DNA of 64,000 nt from contig CM075765.1 of assembly GCA_037974665.1 (NCBI GenBank), forward strand, positions 56,677,747 through 56,741,746, in the 5' to 3' direction. Below the pieces are notes generated by a model, which worked only from the letters and a program-made list of their open reading frames with translations, had not been told where the DNA came from and did no database searches. Positions 47,486-60,833 of the stretch are shown here, piece by piece (position 1 is the stretch's first letter; each line of letters opens with the position of its first letter). Both the position numbers and the translations under genes were made by a program. The stretch is from Ehretia macrophylla (lineage: Eukaryota > Streptophyta > Magnoliopsida > Boraginales > Ehretiaceae).

Positions 47486-47637
47486 GTGGTGAAATAGGCA
47501 CGGGCATCAATGTCTAAAACCACGGTAAACATATGATGAGCCCAAACAAGAAATCAAAGAACACCTATACTGATCATGGCATAAACCATGCCTAGATACG
47601 CGAAGACCGGTTTTCCCGAAAATGTCGACACAATATG
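47486..47637 (-). pseudogene. cox1: cox1 internal fragment fused to sdh3
   Basis: Minus-strand [21 protein letters not shown] then SIGVL, a TGA at about 47554, then in the same frame FLVWAHHMFTV and LDIDARAYFT. This is the middle of cytochrome c oxidase subunit 1, including the conserved tyrosine-histidine-rich loop before WAHHMFT. Similarity begins at His of SHIVSTF and ends near 47487. It is joined in frame to sdh3 at 47635. Only about 50 of roughly 520 residues are present, so it was a fragment before transfer; the TGA (expected Gly) is likely later decay. Confidence 0.9.
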
Positions 47638-47850
47638 ACGAACCCCATTAAGCAGATGATAGGACCGGGCTAAGGCCATTAGTGTCACTCCTATTAGCAT
47701 GAGTTTTGAAGAATAAAAGAAGCATTTGAAGAAGGAATGATAGGTGTAGCAAATCAAACCCATTTTAAGATAAAGAAGGTAAAACTCTAGAAATTCTATT
47801 GAAAATGGAAAAGGTCGAACTATTGGAAGCTACTTTTCCTATAAATATTG
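47635..47850 (-). pseudogene. sdh3: sdh3 fragment (succinate dehydrogenase membrane subunit)
   Basis: Minus-strand segments [10 protein letters not shown], then with an indel and about 20 nt missing [16 protein letters not shown], then [13 protein letters not shown] and YHLLNGVRH. These match mitochondrially encoded SDH3, the cytochrome b anchor of complex II, from its HRISG-like heme-pocket region to the conserved NGVRH. The true start is not clear; upstream similarity fades past 47850. The usual C-terminus is replaced by cox1 at the shared His. The longest open frame is 69 codons (47763-47554) across the fusion. Confidence 0.82.
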
Positions 47851-50800
47851 GTTCTATCCTAAGAAGCGATCGAAATAACTGTTGAAAGTTCAGTAGTTAA
47901 ATAGAAGCTTCAACCACCACAACCTCAGCGGTCATGATGACAACCTCTCCTAATGATCTATTCGACCGTCAGCCCTCTTAAGGTGGAAAGTGGGGCTTCC
48001 GCGTCACCCCATGCGGAGCCATACAAGAGTATGACCACCGCTTCTTAAAGATAGCCCCAATCCGCATTTGAAAGCCTGGGATCATGTCCCTTGGACGACT
48101 TTAGTAAAAGGAGAATGGCAACTGGTCCCCGCAGTGGTAAAACCTAGTGAACCGAGCATACATTTCTTTTATTCTCTTACGATATTTCTACTCAGCTTGA
48201 AAAGGCTTGAAAAGAAGCCTCAAGCCGATAAGAGCTCTTCATCATGTTCAGCAATTTCTAAAGAAGAACTGAGAGTGATTGACCGCACGGCATACATGCT
48301 ATATGTTCATGCCAAAAAAGGTGACATTTTCTATTCTTAATTAAAGGAGCGAAACGCATAGTGGTTGAAGTAGAGAAGAGCTAGAATGAGTCAATTTTCC
48401 TAGGGAAAGCACACAAGCAGGAAGGAAGAATCGAAAAGGCACTTTATCCCCTACCCAGGATTGGAAGAAGTACTATAGGAGAGAGAACAACGGGAGGTGC
48501 AGTCAAAAGCATTTACCGCGCTCAGCAAGACGAATCCTCATTCTGTAATTTTGATAACTAGCTCGTCTCTATAATACTATCTTGATGTGTACCACATCGA
48601 AGAAGCTCTTTTAAGAATATTTCCCGAACTTCTTCAGTCAATTTTCCTGCTTTATTATGCCAATTCCTCTAGCGGCTCAATCGTATGAGATCAATCATTT
48701 CAGTTGAATGTCCTATGCTATGGCCTGAACCTCTTTACACAAATGAATCCTTTCAAATTCGCTCCATTCGAATGCCCCATACGATATGCATCCTCACTCA
48801 TAGACTGTAATACAAGCTGCACTTCAGGTTAGAGATAGAAAGCCGGTTATAGGGGCAAAGCATTCTACGGACCACTCATGGATGAAGCTTTGCAGGATTC
48901 CACTGGAAAATTAGAAATCCTATGTGTTAAGCATATAACTATCATGAGTTCTTAGCCTCGATCAAACACGTAATCGACTTGAGGAGAAATGGCCCCTTCG
49001 GATCTATTATTTTATCGAATAGCCCTTTTTAAATTGTCGATTTCGGTCGCGCTCTAGAAAGATTGATTCCAAAACCACAACTATATACCACCAAAAGAAA
49101 GGGCTATTTTTTCGCATATTTACAAGCTTCCCCCAGGAACTTACAAAGTATAAACCGGTGGAAACTAGATCGTCCTAGATCCTTGAAGCCTTTTCTTTTT
49201 CTTTTTTCTTCCACCCACAATACAAGATTGTCACTTACCTTTGACATTCTGCACATGTGATCCTACTCAGCAACCTTCTTTATGGAGGGGGCCAACCGAT
49301 CACACGACGATGAGTTATCCATATACTTCAATACAAGAGCAACTAAATAAAGCTTAGTTACAACTCACTTTGATTAAATAGCACTCAGGTATAGGATTTC
49401 CAGCAGAAAGGTAGCCCTGCCTGCTTCTTTACCCTTGTACGCATAAATCTAGCTCATAGCAAGTAGCACTGCCGAATTCAGTTACTTAGTGCATCGATTT
49501 GAAAACAACTTTAGCGTGGGAAGTCCCATATTTTGTCTTAGCCTCGCCTCACCTATTTCCCTCAAAACGAAATCAGAATGAGATAGAATTTCTTAGCAAG
49601 ATATGGGCTACCATGTTCCCTCAGACAAAAAAAATAATACCTAGACCTACTGTCTGTACTCGCAAAGTAGGATCAAGCTTAGTCTATTAGAGACAAATGA
49701 CAGAAAAAACAAAGTCAAAGGAGGAATCTATTTTTTTTAGCATTTTAAGGCTAGTTGACAACATCCAATGTTTCCCACGAGGGTATAAGAAAGTCATTTT
49801 CTTTTCTGGGCAGGGGTATAGCCATTTTTAAACACATTTGAGATTACAAAATGGGTCAAACAAGGGATAATACAAATGGCCCTCGCCCCAGGATACACAA
49901 GTGCACTCAACATCCTATATCAATATGTGTCGATTTCTCGCTAACAAAAAGTGGCTTAGATCGAAAGTTTGGAGTATCCAATGATTAGCTTGGCTAGCCA
50001 ATAAGCCCACATAGGAAGTAAGAAAATAATAGTACCAAAACGGCTCGTTCATTCACAATCAGACAATTTGACACTAGCCAAAGCATACTACAACAACAAT
50101 GGGATATTCCAATAGTAGCTAGTATAGAACTGGAAAAGGCAATCTTATTCTCAAATACTTTTCTTATATATTTCTCAATATATCAATCTAAAGCCAAATT
50201 CTCAACCTCGAAATTATTATATCAAAGTGCTTCGAATCTGACTTAGGAACAGTAGCAAGGACTAAAAAGGAGGTTTTATGAGCAAGCAAGAATGAGGCAT
50301 GAATTGAGGCCTTCCCGGCTGGCCTATCTTGTCTTTCGCAGAATGACTGGTGATTGCTAATGCCGCGGCAGGATCGCAATAAGCTGGCACTCCATAAACT
50401 AATTCCTTAGCAAATGAATATGCACTATACTCCCAGCAGCATATTGGTAGGGCCATCCTCCTAAGCCTAATTCCTAAAACAATGGAATGGTTCAAAGGCT
50501 ATCTCTGAGTGAGGAAGTGAATCAGAAATCTGGGTATTCCCACTATGTCTAGATTTGAATAAGGGGCCTATCGCGGATAAGTAAAATCTTGTTACAGAAA
50601 GGAAGTAAATCTGGCTAGCTTGGTCAAAAGAAAAAACGAGTTCATCTTTAGTGGCCAAGCCAAGAAGAATAGAATCATCGCCCGCAAGGATGGGTGAGAG
50701 CTCAAAGCGTAGTGGATTTCTTCCTGCTACCATTGGAACCCCCAAAGCAAAGGAAAAGATCAGATCATATACATATGCTTTGAATGCTGGATAGCCGAAT

Positions 50801-53800
50801 CAATCATATTATCTAAAATTGGAAGGAAAGGTTAGATGCATTAAATCGTCCGCTTCCACTAGTATTAGACCGTTCATGCCAGAGAAAGAAGTCCCAACGG
50901 ATTCTTCCTTCTCCTTGGAAAAGGATTCATGTACTGATTGCTTGCCTTACTAGCTCTATTGTTATGGGCATGTCTCACTAGCGGATTCAGTCCCTTCCTT
51001 ATAGACTTGTTGTCCAATCTTTTCTACAATCCTTTCTATCTTCTGGGCATCAATCCCATGTAAACAAAAAGGCATTTTGCTTTGTCCAATTCCTCCCTAA
51101 CACCATACTCTATTCCGAACATCCCACAGGGCATTCTTCCACTGACCATTGGAAAGATGAATCTCTACCTTTTGAATAAGTTGCCTAGCCTTAGCGGATT
51201 TCTCCCTCTAAGAGGGAAAGTGCTAAGATTGCTAATGTCGTATCCACATGATAATCATTTATTTACCATTTAATACCCTTTCAAAGAGCCTTTATCTTGG
51301 ATCATCTTAAGTATGCTACAAAGAAGCATGAATGAAAGGGCTATGCTATGTGCAATCAAGACATTCAATAGCAAGCGCCATCAATAGACATGGAAAAAGA
51401 GCAAGCAAGACTTTCACAAGAAATCTGGACTTTGTGGGTCAAATGGGTATGAAGGTAAGCCATAAAAAAGCGGGTATTCACTACCTTACTCCTCTATGAA
51501 TTCAATATGTGTCTTGCCCTTATCTAGGTGGTCTATTTGTCCAATCATTCCCTTTGAGAAAGTGCCACAACCTATTCAAATTTGAGAGCAACTATTTCTT
51601 TTCCGAGTTGTCCTGCAACCTCTTTCTTGGTAGAAATGATAGGGCACTTTTTCTTCTACTGCTAAGAGGAATTCTTTCGAACTAGGGGATATGCCCGCTT
51701 TCTATCTTAGACTATATAAATTCCTAGCTTACTTGCGCTTGTCCACCCTATTATAGCAAAAGGAAAAGCTCCGAAAGTCCCCCATGCCTTCTTCTTTCCC
51801 AAGCCCATCTAAGAGCCTACTTGTTTCTAATCTTTCTACTCTGCTCTTACGATTCCTATTCTTTTTTGTAATGGAATTACCCCTTCCATGAAAGATGGCT
51901 AGCTCCAATTCCGTCTATTTGGAAATAGGCAATCCAGCTTAATCTCTTACTCGTGCTGTAATCGGGCTTGGCACATTCTCTTATTCTCCTTCATTTCCTT
52001 TCACTTGTGGAATAATATAGCTGGAGCATTCAAAATCGGTATTTCATTCAATATTTGAAACCTAAGGTTTTGAATGGCTATCACGTCCTCTAACTGTTCC
52101 ATCCAATTTTATATTTTATGCCTCTTGGGTGCGGCCAGCCCTAGGCCTTCGATAAACAGATTCAGATTGTCTTCTCGCTCCTTATTTTCTTTATTAGTCT
52201 AATTTCCCGACGAAGAATAAGTTTTCTTAGGCAAAAAAAACTTGCATCAATCCGACCTTAGAAACAAGATATCATGGCAGCTAGACTACGTGATATACAC
52301 AATTTTCAGTCGTAGGACTGAGTGCGATGCGAAAAATATGCCTAATTTTGTTTCCTAATTCCAATCGTGCAAGTTTTATAAAACACCGTGCTTTGGCCTC
52401 AATTTTGAGCTTACTCCTATTAAAGAGATTGGCATTTGACTTCTTCTTCCTTGTTTTGATCCCTTGCTAGTTGATACTAGGAGAATCCAGACAAATTGCT
52501 TGATTGCTTGGTCCGATAATACAAGGTCTTCAAGGAAGAGATTAGGTGTTAAGGCTTTCTTTATCACGGTCTAGGGACTGCCTTTCTTTTTATAGCCCTA
52601 GCTATACTACCGTAACCTATCGTTAGGCTTCCCATCAGATAGTTCAATCTGGCAGCGGAGATAAACACTTTGGATTCAGCAAGCTACTTTACTTTCACAT
52701 ATTATAGAAAGATGGTTACTACATTGATAGAGGCATACAAGTATTCAGTTATCCCAATAGTAATAGCCCACGGAACGTTAATTTAGTGATCTTTAACCAA
52801 TTGCGATTCTGTGCATTTGAGCTTTCCTGGTATTCAAATGGTTTATTGGCAGGCTGAGACTACATAGGGGTTGAGGCCTATGCTAGTAGCAGCAGTGCTT
52901 GCTTGCTATGAGGTAACTCGATCCCGCCTTTTCTTATTAGATGCAGGCCTCTCATCCTTGCCAAGGAGTATCACACCGAGATCTAATCCTGTTTTCGTTG
53001 GTTATCTTCGACTGATGTGTATGGTTCATTCTCATGAGAGTAGCCCACGTCCAATGACTCTTCGAAAGTGCTACGTCACTGTACAAAAAAAGAAAGAAAG
53101 GATGCCTGCACAATTTATACTCCTTTTCACTCTGAAAGCACTCTACTAAGCCTTCTTAGCCAACTATTAGTGGAATCGAAATTTGATCTTAAACATGGTC
53201 ATATCTTGGTTATCCCATTAGTCAATCTTTTGACTTCTCGTCTTTCTAGCTGCTATCTTCCTAAACAGGAGGATGATGAGGAAGGGCTTTATGAACATTA
53301 CAGAATGAATGGTCAATGATAAATCACCATGCCTTCCCTTTAGAGGAGGCAAAACATTAAATTAAATAAGGTAGATCTCCACACTAATTATATTCTTTTG
53401 CTACCAAAGCTTCAGAGTTCTATTCCTTCTTGCGTCCAATCTCAAGGATAAATTCAACTAACTCACACTGCATGAAAGGACATAGCCTAATAGGTCACTC
53501 AGTTCCTTGCCTTAGGGCACGATGTCACTTCCTTTCCTTCCCTTTCTTGCACCTCGAAGGGCTTTCTTTTGTCGGCTAATGGGTATCTTCCCTATTGAGT
53601 AAGGTGCGAAAACCTCGCAAACAGTCTTTCTTTGTCCAATTCTTCTTGCGCTTTGTCCCTTCCTCCAACATAATTTGATGCCATCCTCGTCTACTTGATT
53701 TATTCACTAGCCTACCATTCACTTTCCCCGAAGTTAAAGGGAATTAGGAAGAACGAAGATCTTTCATACCAGCTTCGCCTATCAGCGCGACGCTTGGATT

Positions 53801-54941
53801 GCTCTCCCATAGCCCCATTTTCACTTTTTAGGCTGCTCCTATTTCACTCGCTGCTACTAGGGGAATCCTTTTTGCTTTCTTTTCCTCTGGCTAATAAGAT
53901 GTTTCAGTTTGCCAGGTTGTGTCTTGCTTGCCCATGGATTCAGTAGCAGTTCGAAAGGTTGCCCTATTAGGGAATCGCCAGATCTATGCTTATTTTCAAC
54001 TCCCCGAAGCATTTCGTCGATTACTATGCCCTTCCTCCTTTCTGGGTGCCTACGTATCCACCCTAAGCCTTTCCACTCTTTGTCTTTTCCAGCTCTATTC
54101 CCGATACCTATATCTATCATTCTGACATAGTGAATGTCCTTCTTTTAAGATAATAATCAGTATTTGTTAGTCCTAAAAGTGTAGGGAAATAAGCTATGAG
54201 TCTGTTCCCTCACTCCCACTAGAATCGAGACTTTAATGTCTTACTGTTCGGGACCCATGCCCCTGGGTCCCTTCACTTTGAGATTGAATGACATAAAGGG
54301 CACTCTCAATTGCCGAGGGTGCAAGAAGAAAGAAGTTAGGGGAGTGCCCTATCTACCAAGAGGCTGCAGGCCAACTCGAAAAAGAAGAGACTTCATCACA
54401 CACACCCATGAGGGCACTCGCTACAAGAATGAGAAGGCGAGATCAACTCTACTCAACTAGGTCAATCCGAAGAGTTAGTAAGTGCATAACTATTTCTTCT
54501 CTCGTATGTGAATTCAGGAAATCCTTTTCATAGAAGGGATCCTAGCTAAGAAAGTCAGTTCAGTAGTTGCCTCCACTGTGAAGGAAGCTTTTGGAAGCAC
54601 CGTTTGAAGCAAGAAGGTGTGAAGGGGCTTTTATGGGCTTATTCTGAGGCTTGTACTTCTCTCCTGTTAGGCGTTGGGGTATAATCACTTTTTGATTGAG
54701 GATGCCCAGGCACGAAATAGGGGAACTCTCGCTAAAATCATGAGCTTTATAGACTAAAGTAAGGAAAGTAGCCAAGAGGCCAAGAAAGCCAAAGGTTCTA
54801 TAGATATAGAGTACCAACTAAAGTCGTGGTGTGCTAGGCTAAAGGCACGAAAAAAAAGCCACTACCATCACTTACAAGGGCCTGACGAAAGGTCCCTGTC
54901 TGATCTACAAGGCCAACTAGCTGCCCGAAAGAGAGGAACGA
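47851..54941. other. Mitochondrial-type DNA without recognised genes
   Basis: About 7 kb of spacer-like sequence rich in CTTTC/GAAAG tracts. Open frames such as 48068-48340 (plus, KAWDHVPWTTLVKGEW), 50467-50745 (minus, VPMVAGRNPLRFELSP), 53909-54130 (plus) and 54236-54460 (plus, basic, with a CRGCKKKEV cluster) are short and match no family I can name. No rRNA or tRNA was recognised. The right edge is the A-2 insertion. Parts could be nuclear; the assignment rests on continuity and texture. Confidence 0.4.
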
Positions 54942-57548
54942 TGTCACGCCCCAACTCGACCCATACTACAATCAGTCGGGATGCAACAGAATTTCGGCAG
55001 TATAACGACAATAATTAGGACACCAAGTCTCTAAACCAACCTCTTCGCAACTCATACATCCAACTCCACAAACAATTCAACAATTAAACAAGACACCCAC
55101 AATATACATTAAACATTCTTTTACCAATGCATCCATAGGTTATACGCCTCCGTTCCAACATCATACATTTACTAAATAATATACATTCCCAAAATAGATT
55201 ATAACCAATCTAGTAGCCTAATCATATTCTAAAACAAGACCACTAAACTAGCAACTTTTAATCCATTATCTCTACAACATCTTATATATCATAAACTTGT
55301 AAGTAAATACAAAACATCTAGTTTTAATATACAAGGTAACAAAAGAGAACTACATCTCAAATATCAAGGACAAGACTCTGGCACATAGGACTCGTCCACA
55401 TAAAGTACATTCTCAGCTTCCTGAGGCACATACCCGTATTCCTATTCTGTAACACTTGTATGCATGCAATAATTGAGAATGAGCTTATATAAAACAAGCC
55501 CAGTGAGGATTCGATAAATCTCTAACAGTATTTACTATACTCCTTGGAAATCATCCTTTGAGCAGTAAACACATAATAATCACCAATAACAATATAAACA
55601 CATAAACTATAATGACCATTCAATAAAGGATACTCTAGTTGGTCTAGCTCCAAACGCCATCACGATCTCAACCAACTTCTTATCACCCCCATGACACACA
55701 CACCCGAGGTACCTCACTAGCCCTGTCCTCCATGGTATCTCCACCCATGAGAGATGAGGGTAGCCTCTGGTAGTCATGCCGGTTTCAACCCGACAGCCCG
55801 AGAGGTGGCACACACATACTAAGACTCAGGAATAATAATAAACATTCAATCACATTAGGACAACCTTCTCCGTTGACTATCTCTCGGTTCACCAATAATT
55901 AATATTCAATAATCAATAATCAATAATCAATAATCAATAATCAATTAATCATCAATCAATTAATAACATTTCAACAACCTAACATCAATTAATCAATTAA
56001 CAACTAAACAACTAAGTTAGATGACAAAGTAGGCCACCCAACTTAACATGCATTAGAAACACAACTAAACCCTAATCTAACCATCAACAACTCACAATTC
56101 AATTACTCAAACACCACCCGATCATCTAAAGGCGTATATCAACATTTTAAAGAAAGACAACCTAAACTTATAATAATCATAACTTACATTCTACTAATCC
56201 AAACAACTCCAAACCAGTTCCTATCACTCACCCACTCAATCAACTACATTAGCCCCCTCGAAACCAACCAAAATACATCCAAATCAAGCCCAACAACCCT
56301 AAAACCTCAATGCACCTAGGCTGAAATTTTTGGACTTTCACACCGACATCACAATCAAAATTTTAGCATTACAACGGTACTACCCCGTATTTAAGAAACT
56401 TTTACAAATCAACGGCAATCGATTCCAACCACTACAACTCAAAATATTCATCAAATAGCCAACAACTCAACTTTTAATACCCGAAAATAAAAATTCATGC
56501 TACAACGGTTCAAATCTTTTATAAACGCATATAAACGATCCTTAGCATGCACTGAGCAATAATATAACATCAATTCAACTTTTTAACTGTTCAAAATTTA
56601 ATTATACACAAAAACATAAAAGATGACATTTGAGATCTATAATTTTTCTCTCACCTTTGATGTGTTTTGATGCAAGAAAGATGTAGAATGGATGCCCAAC
56701 AAGTGAATCAAGCTTTGAATGAAGTGATTTGGACTTGAATTGCAAAAATCTATGAGCAAAATGCTTTGAAAAGCCTTGAATGCCTTATTCTTCCTCCTCC
56801 TTGAACTCACGGTTTTGTGTGTTTTTGGGGTGTTTATGGCTTTTTTTAATGTGTATTGATGATATAAGCTCAAGGTCAACAAAATAATAAAGGTCAAAGT
56901 TAGTTTATTTAGTCTTTTAATTGTATTTCTATACTATTTTGCTCACAAACATGCATTCAACACTTAGACTATTTTAAGTAGTATATTTTTAGTTGACAAC
57001 AAGTTTTACAAGCATAGACTTACACCCGACTCAGTTAAAAAACTCGATTTTTGCAAAAGAATGTGAAAAGTCATATTATTTGTTTTCAAATGGCTTTTGA
57101 TTGCGCAATTAATCTAAAATCATTTAATACCACATACAAATACATTTATATTAATATATACTAGGTCAACGAAAGTCAATGAAAGAATCGGGTATAGAAG
57201 AAATCACTATTTGGCTAAAAAAGCTACTTTTCGCCCGAAAAGTCAATTTAAATTACTATTTCCTTTCAGAATCAATTTTTATCAAGCATGGGTATATTAA
57301 TATCTGAGGACTAGGTTTTAAAACGTTTAAAATACCCCTGTAAAAATTTTAGCGGACAGATGTTCAAAAAAGTAATTCACAAAAATCATTGATAAAATTT
57401 CTGATGCCGATTTTGATGAAATTTCATGAATGCACACATAGCATGTATTAGGAATATAAATCCCATATTTAGCATATTCTAACTCATATAACACATAAAC
57501 AAGTCAAATCACGCAAATCGAGGTAAAGACGAAAACTGAGATTTCACA
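54942..57548 (-). repeat. A-2 3' LTR
   Basis: On the minus strand it starts TGTGAAATC (for TGTGAAACC) and ends GAGTTGGGGCGTGACA, 2607 bp, aligned with the other A-family LTRs but somewhat diverged. The polypurine tract and part of an internal region follow at 57549. The other end of the element lies beyond the window. Confidence 0.9.
55895..55980. repeat. AATCAATA-type simple repeat in A-2 LTR
   Basis: Short tandem AATCAATAATCAATAATC units drift into AATTAATCATCAATC. The corresponding positions of A-1 (9480-9545 and 31611-31660) hold shorter or different versions, so length varies between LTR copies. Confidence 0.7.
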
Positions 57549-57978
57549 TTCTCCCCCCCTTAAAGAAAATGTATCCACGCAATTCTTGAACTAACAAACA
57601 ATTATATCCTCAATCGTTACACTTAACAATACTTCTATTAGTTCTCTTTTATCTCTTAGGATGACACCTAACCAAAGACCTCAAAAGAACAAACTCTATT
57701 GACTGCAAGATGATTATCATAATTCCAAGACAATCTTCAAATCATAATTCTCTCCCACCTAATATCATATTGCATATGAAAGAATTCGCAACTCCAAAGT
57801 CTTAGCATGACACCACTACTTTTCAATCATCCCCTACTAGACAAAAGAGCTCTATGAAAACCTTGAGGGTTTAAAAAAACTCATTCACGATAACATGAAT
57901 GATTACTGATCAAGGGAATATCTCAAAAGTGACATTGGTCAGAATATGGCTCTTATGAAATTTACAAGGAAATAAGAA
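57549..57978 (-). mobile_element. A-2 internal 3' end, non-autonomous type
   Basis: On the minus strand this reads toward the LTR and ends with the polypurine tract AAGGGGGGGGAGAA (57549-57562). It matches A-3 positions 63170-63599 (for example CATAAGAGCCATATTCTGACC) and not the coding end of A-1. A-2 is therefore of the same gag-pol-less type as A-3. It is cut at 57979 by B-3. Confidence 0.85.
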
Positions 57979-58379
57979 TGTGATAACCCGAACTTGGCAT
58001 GCATTTAATGGCATTTAATTGTATCTAATTAAGTGTCATCTTAAATGTTAGCATTGAATTTTGTGTTTATTTTTAGTTAAACATTCATTTGCAGCATTAT
58101 TTTCATATTTCTTTTAGAAGTAATTAAATAATACTTGAGTTAATTATTTTAACGGAGTATCAACTACTTTTCATATTTATGTTACCTGGTTTTATTTTCC
58201 TGCACCTTAATGCTCGGTTTTCAATTTTGAACAAAGTTGCTTTTCAAAAATTATATTTTTCTTATATTCCATAACATTTAGGTGTTATTCGTTCTTCGTC
58301 GTTTTGTGCATAGCATATCGAGAGCGATAGTTAGGAAATGATTTCTAGTCCTCAGCAAATAGTGAAAACTAGTATTTAG
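57979..58379 (+). repeat. B-3 LTR, left fragment
   Basis: It starts TGTGATAACCCGAACTTGG and follows the B-family LTR for 401 bp to AGTGAAAACTAGTATTTAG, where A-3 is inserted. It is closer to B-1 than to B-2 in several places (AATAGTGAAAACTAG). The remainder should lie right of the window. There is an internal deletion relative to B-1 near 58220, where the AAATGAAAAGTAGCTCCG block is missing. Confidence 0.85.
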
Positions 58380-60815
58380 TGTGAAACCCCACTTTTCTGC
58401 TTTAACTCGATTTACGTGTTTTATCTCGTTTTACGTGTATTTAACCTGTTTATGTGTTATATGACCTAGAATGTTATAATTTTGATGTCAATACTCCTAA
58501 TACATGCTAAATGTGCATTCATGAAATTTTCATAAAAAACGGAGTCAGAAATTTTATCGTCGATTTTCAATGAATAGTGTTTTCGAAACACGTCCGCTAA
58601 AATTTTGAAACTGGTCTTTTTAACCCTTCTAGACCTAGACCACGGACTTTAATAGACCTGTGTTTGATTAAAACGGTTTTTAAAATCGGCTTAAGAATTT
58701 ATTAGGGATTTTACACCGACTTTTGCGAAAATCGAGTTTTAAGCCGACTCGGGTGAAACTGTTTGATTGTAAAACTTCTTGTCACCTAAAAATAATTTAC
58801 TTGAGCTATTTTGGGTGTTGAATAATTATTTTGAACTTTGGTGATCAATAAAATGCATTTAAAGTCAAGAAAACACTAAAAATACTAAAGTTTCAACTTT
58901 GACTTTCATTTGACTTGTTGACTTTCATGCATATATCACCAACACACAATGAAACAAAGCAAAACACCACATTTTCACACACCTTGCAGCCGTGAAAGCT
59001 TAGGGAAAAAAAGAGATTTTATTCAACTTATTTTCAAAGTAATTTTGCCTTAGAAAACTCATTTAAAGTCCGAATCTTTTCAAACCGAGCTAGATTCCGC
59101 TTGTTGGGCACCTGTTGCACGCATTCCTAGCTTTACTTCGGATCAAAGGTGAGAGAAAAATTCTAGATCTCAAAATGTCATTTTTGTGTTTTTGCGTATA
59201 AATGAAGATTGAACCGTTAGAATTGAAATCTGATGTTAGATTATTGCTCCTTGCATGCTAGGGATCATTATATACTAATACTACGAGTTTCTGTCGGATG
59301 TAGCATAATTTTTATTTTCCGGGTATTTAATTTTGATTAAAATGTTCAAAGTTGATTTAATTGAGTTGCGTTGCTCGAAATCGATTGCCGTCGATTTCTA
59401 AATACTTGATAATTACGTGTTAGCGCTGTTGTAATGCCGAATTTTCGATTACATTGTTTGTGTGAAAATCCGGAAAATCCAGCCATGACATCTTAGGATT
59501 TTAGGGTTATCGGGCATGAATTGGAGGGGTTATGGTGGATTTCCGAGAGGGCTAATGTAGTAGGTTGAATGGGTGAGTGATAGGAACTGATTTGGCAATG
59601 TTTGGATTAGTAGATTGTAAGTTATGAATTTTAGAAGTTTAGGTTGTCATTCTTTAATTTCTTGAACGATGCCTTAGATGGTTGGGTAGTGTTCGAGTGA
59701 TGAATGGTGAGTCGTTGTTGAGTAATTTAGGGTTTAATTATGTATATTATGCATGTCCGGTTAGATGGCCTACTTTGTCATCTAACTACGTTGTTTGTTG
59801 TTTAATTTAATATTGATGTTATATTGATGTTATTGATTGATTATTATTGAATGCGGGAATCGGGCACTCTTGTTGCTGATCTCCCAATTGATTGATTGAT
59901 TTATGCTTGCATGATGATTGATGAATATGGAGTCTTGGTATGTGTGTGCCACCTCTCGGGCAGCGTCGGGCTGTCGGGTTGATAACGGCATGACTGCCAT
60001 AGGCTACCCCCCCAGCTCGCATGACGGAGATGTCATGGAGGGAAGGGGCTAGTGAGGTACCTCGGGTGCGTGAGTAATGGGGAGTTATAAGAAGAACGGT
60101 TGAGATCGTGATGGCGTTTGGAGCTACACCAAATAGAGTATCCTTATTGATTGGTTATATAGTTACGTGATGATAGCTTTATTTATGTTATTATGTTGTT
60201 GTGTGTTTACTTGCTCAAAGGACTAAATCCAAGGAGCGTAGTGAATACTGTCGAGATCTATCGGATCCTCACTGGGCTTATGTATATAAGCTCACTCTCT
60301 ATTAATGCATGTTTCAGGTCTATTTTCACAAGATTTCGGGTACGTGCCTCCTGAAGAGGAGAATGTGGAAAATGTGCCTTTGTGGATGAGTCATATGTTC
60401 CCGAGTCTTATCCACGACTTTATGTTGTTAAATGTCTTGTATATTAGTTTAATAGACTTTATATGCTTTACGGTTCTTAATGTAATAGATATTGAAAAGA
60501 TGATGAACCAAATGATGTTAATTTAGTGGCTTCCTTTTGTCTATGGTTAAATTGTAGTTGTGTCTCAACTTACTTTTGAAATGTATGATAAAGTTGAGGT
60601 ATTGTATGTCATGTTGGAACGGAGGCGTATAACGAGGATGTTTTATTGTATATCATGGTTGTGTTGTATGTTGTTGTTTGTATTGAGGAATTACTGGATG
60701 TATGATGTTTAATGAGGTTGGTTTAGAACCTCGGAAATCTGTTTACTATCGTTATGCCGCCGAAATTCCGTTGCGTCCTGACTGATCGTAGGTGGGGTCG
60801 AGTTGGGGCGTGACA
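58380..60815 (+). repeat. A-3 5' LTR
   Basis: 2436 bp from TGTGAAACCCC to GAGTTGGGGCGTGACA. It contains TTGAC copies with TATA (58899-58940), CCTACTTTGTCATC (59769-59782) and a GC-rich island at about 59935-60130. The 73-codon frame at 60305-60526 is not a recognised protein. Confidence 0.93.
58899..58940 (+). promoter_or_regulatory. A-family LTR promoter: TTGAC cluster plus TATA
   Basis: TTGAC at about 58899, 58910 and 58917, followed by CATGCATATATCACC (TATA-like at 58930-58936) and ACACACA-rich sequence where transcription could start. The A-0 copy has the same layout (TTGAC near 533 and 553, GCATATAAG near 563). Position and conservation support a promoter; no direct proof. Confidence 0.5.
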
Positions 60816-60821
60816 TTTAAG

Positions 60822-60833
60822 TGGTATCAGAGC
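60822..60833 (+). other. A-3 primer binding site
   Basis: TGGTATCAGAGC six bases after the LTR end, the same spacing (TTTAAG) as in A-1. Confidence 0.92.

Noticed and set aside
54236-54460. 74-codon basic frame with CRGCKKKEV as a ribosomal protein remnant
   Set aside because: The composition is suggestive, but no specific ribosomal protein family could be matched.
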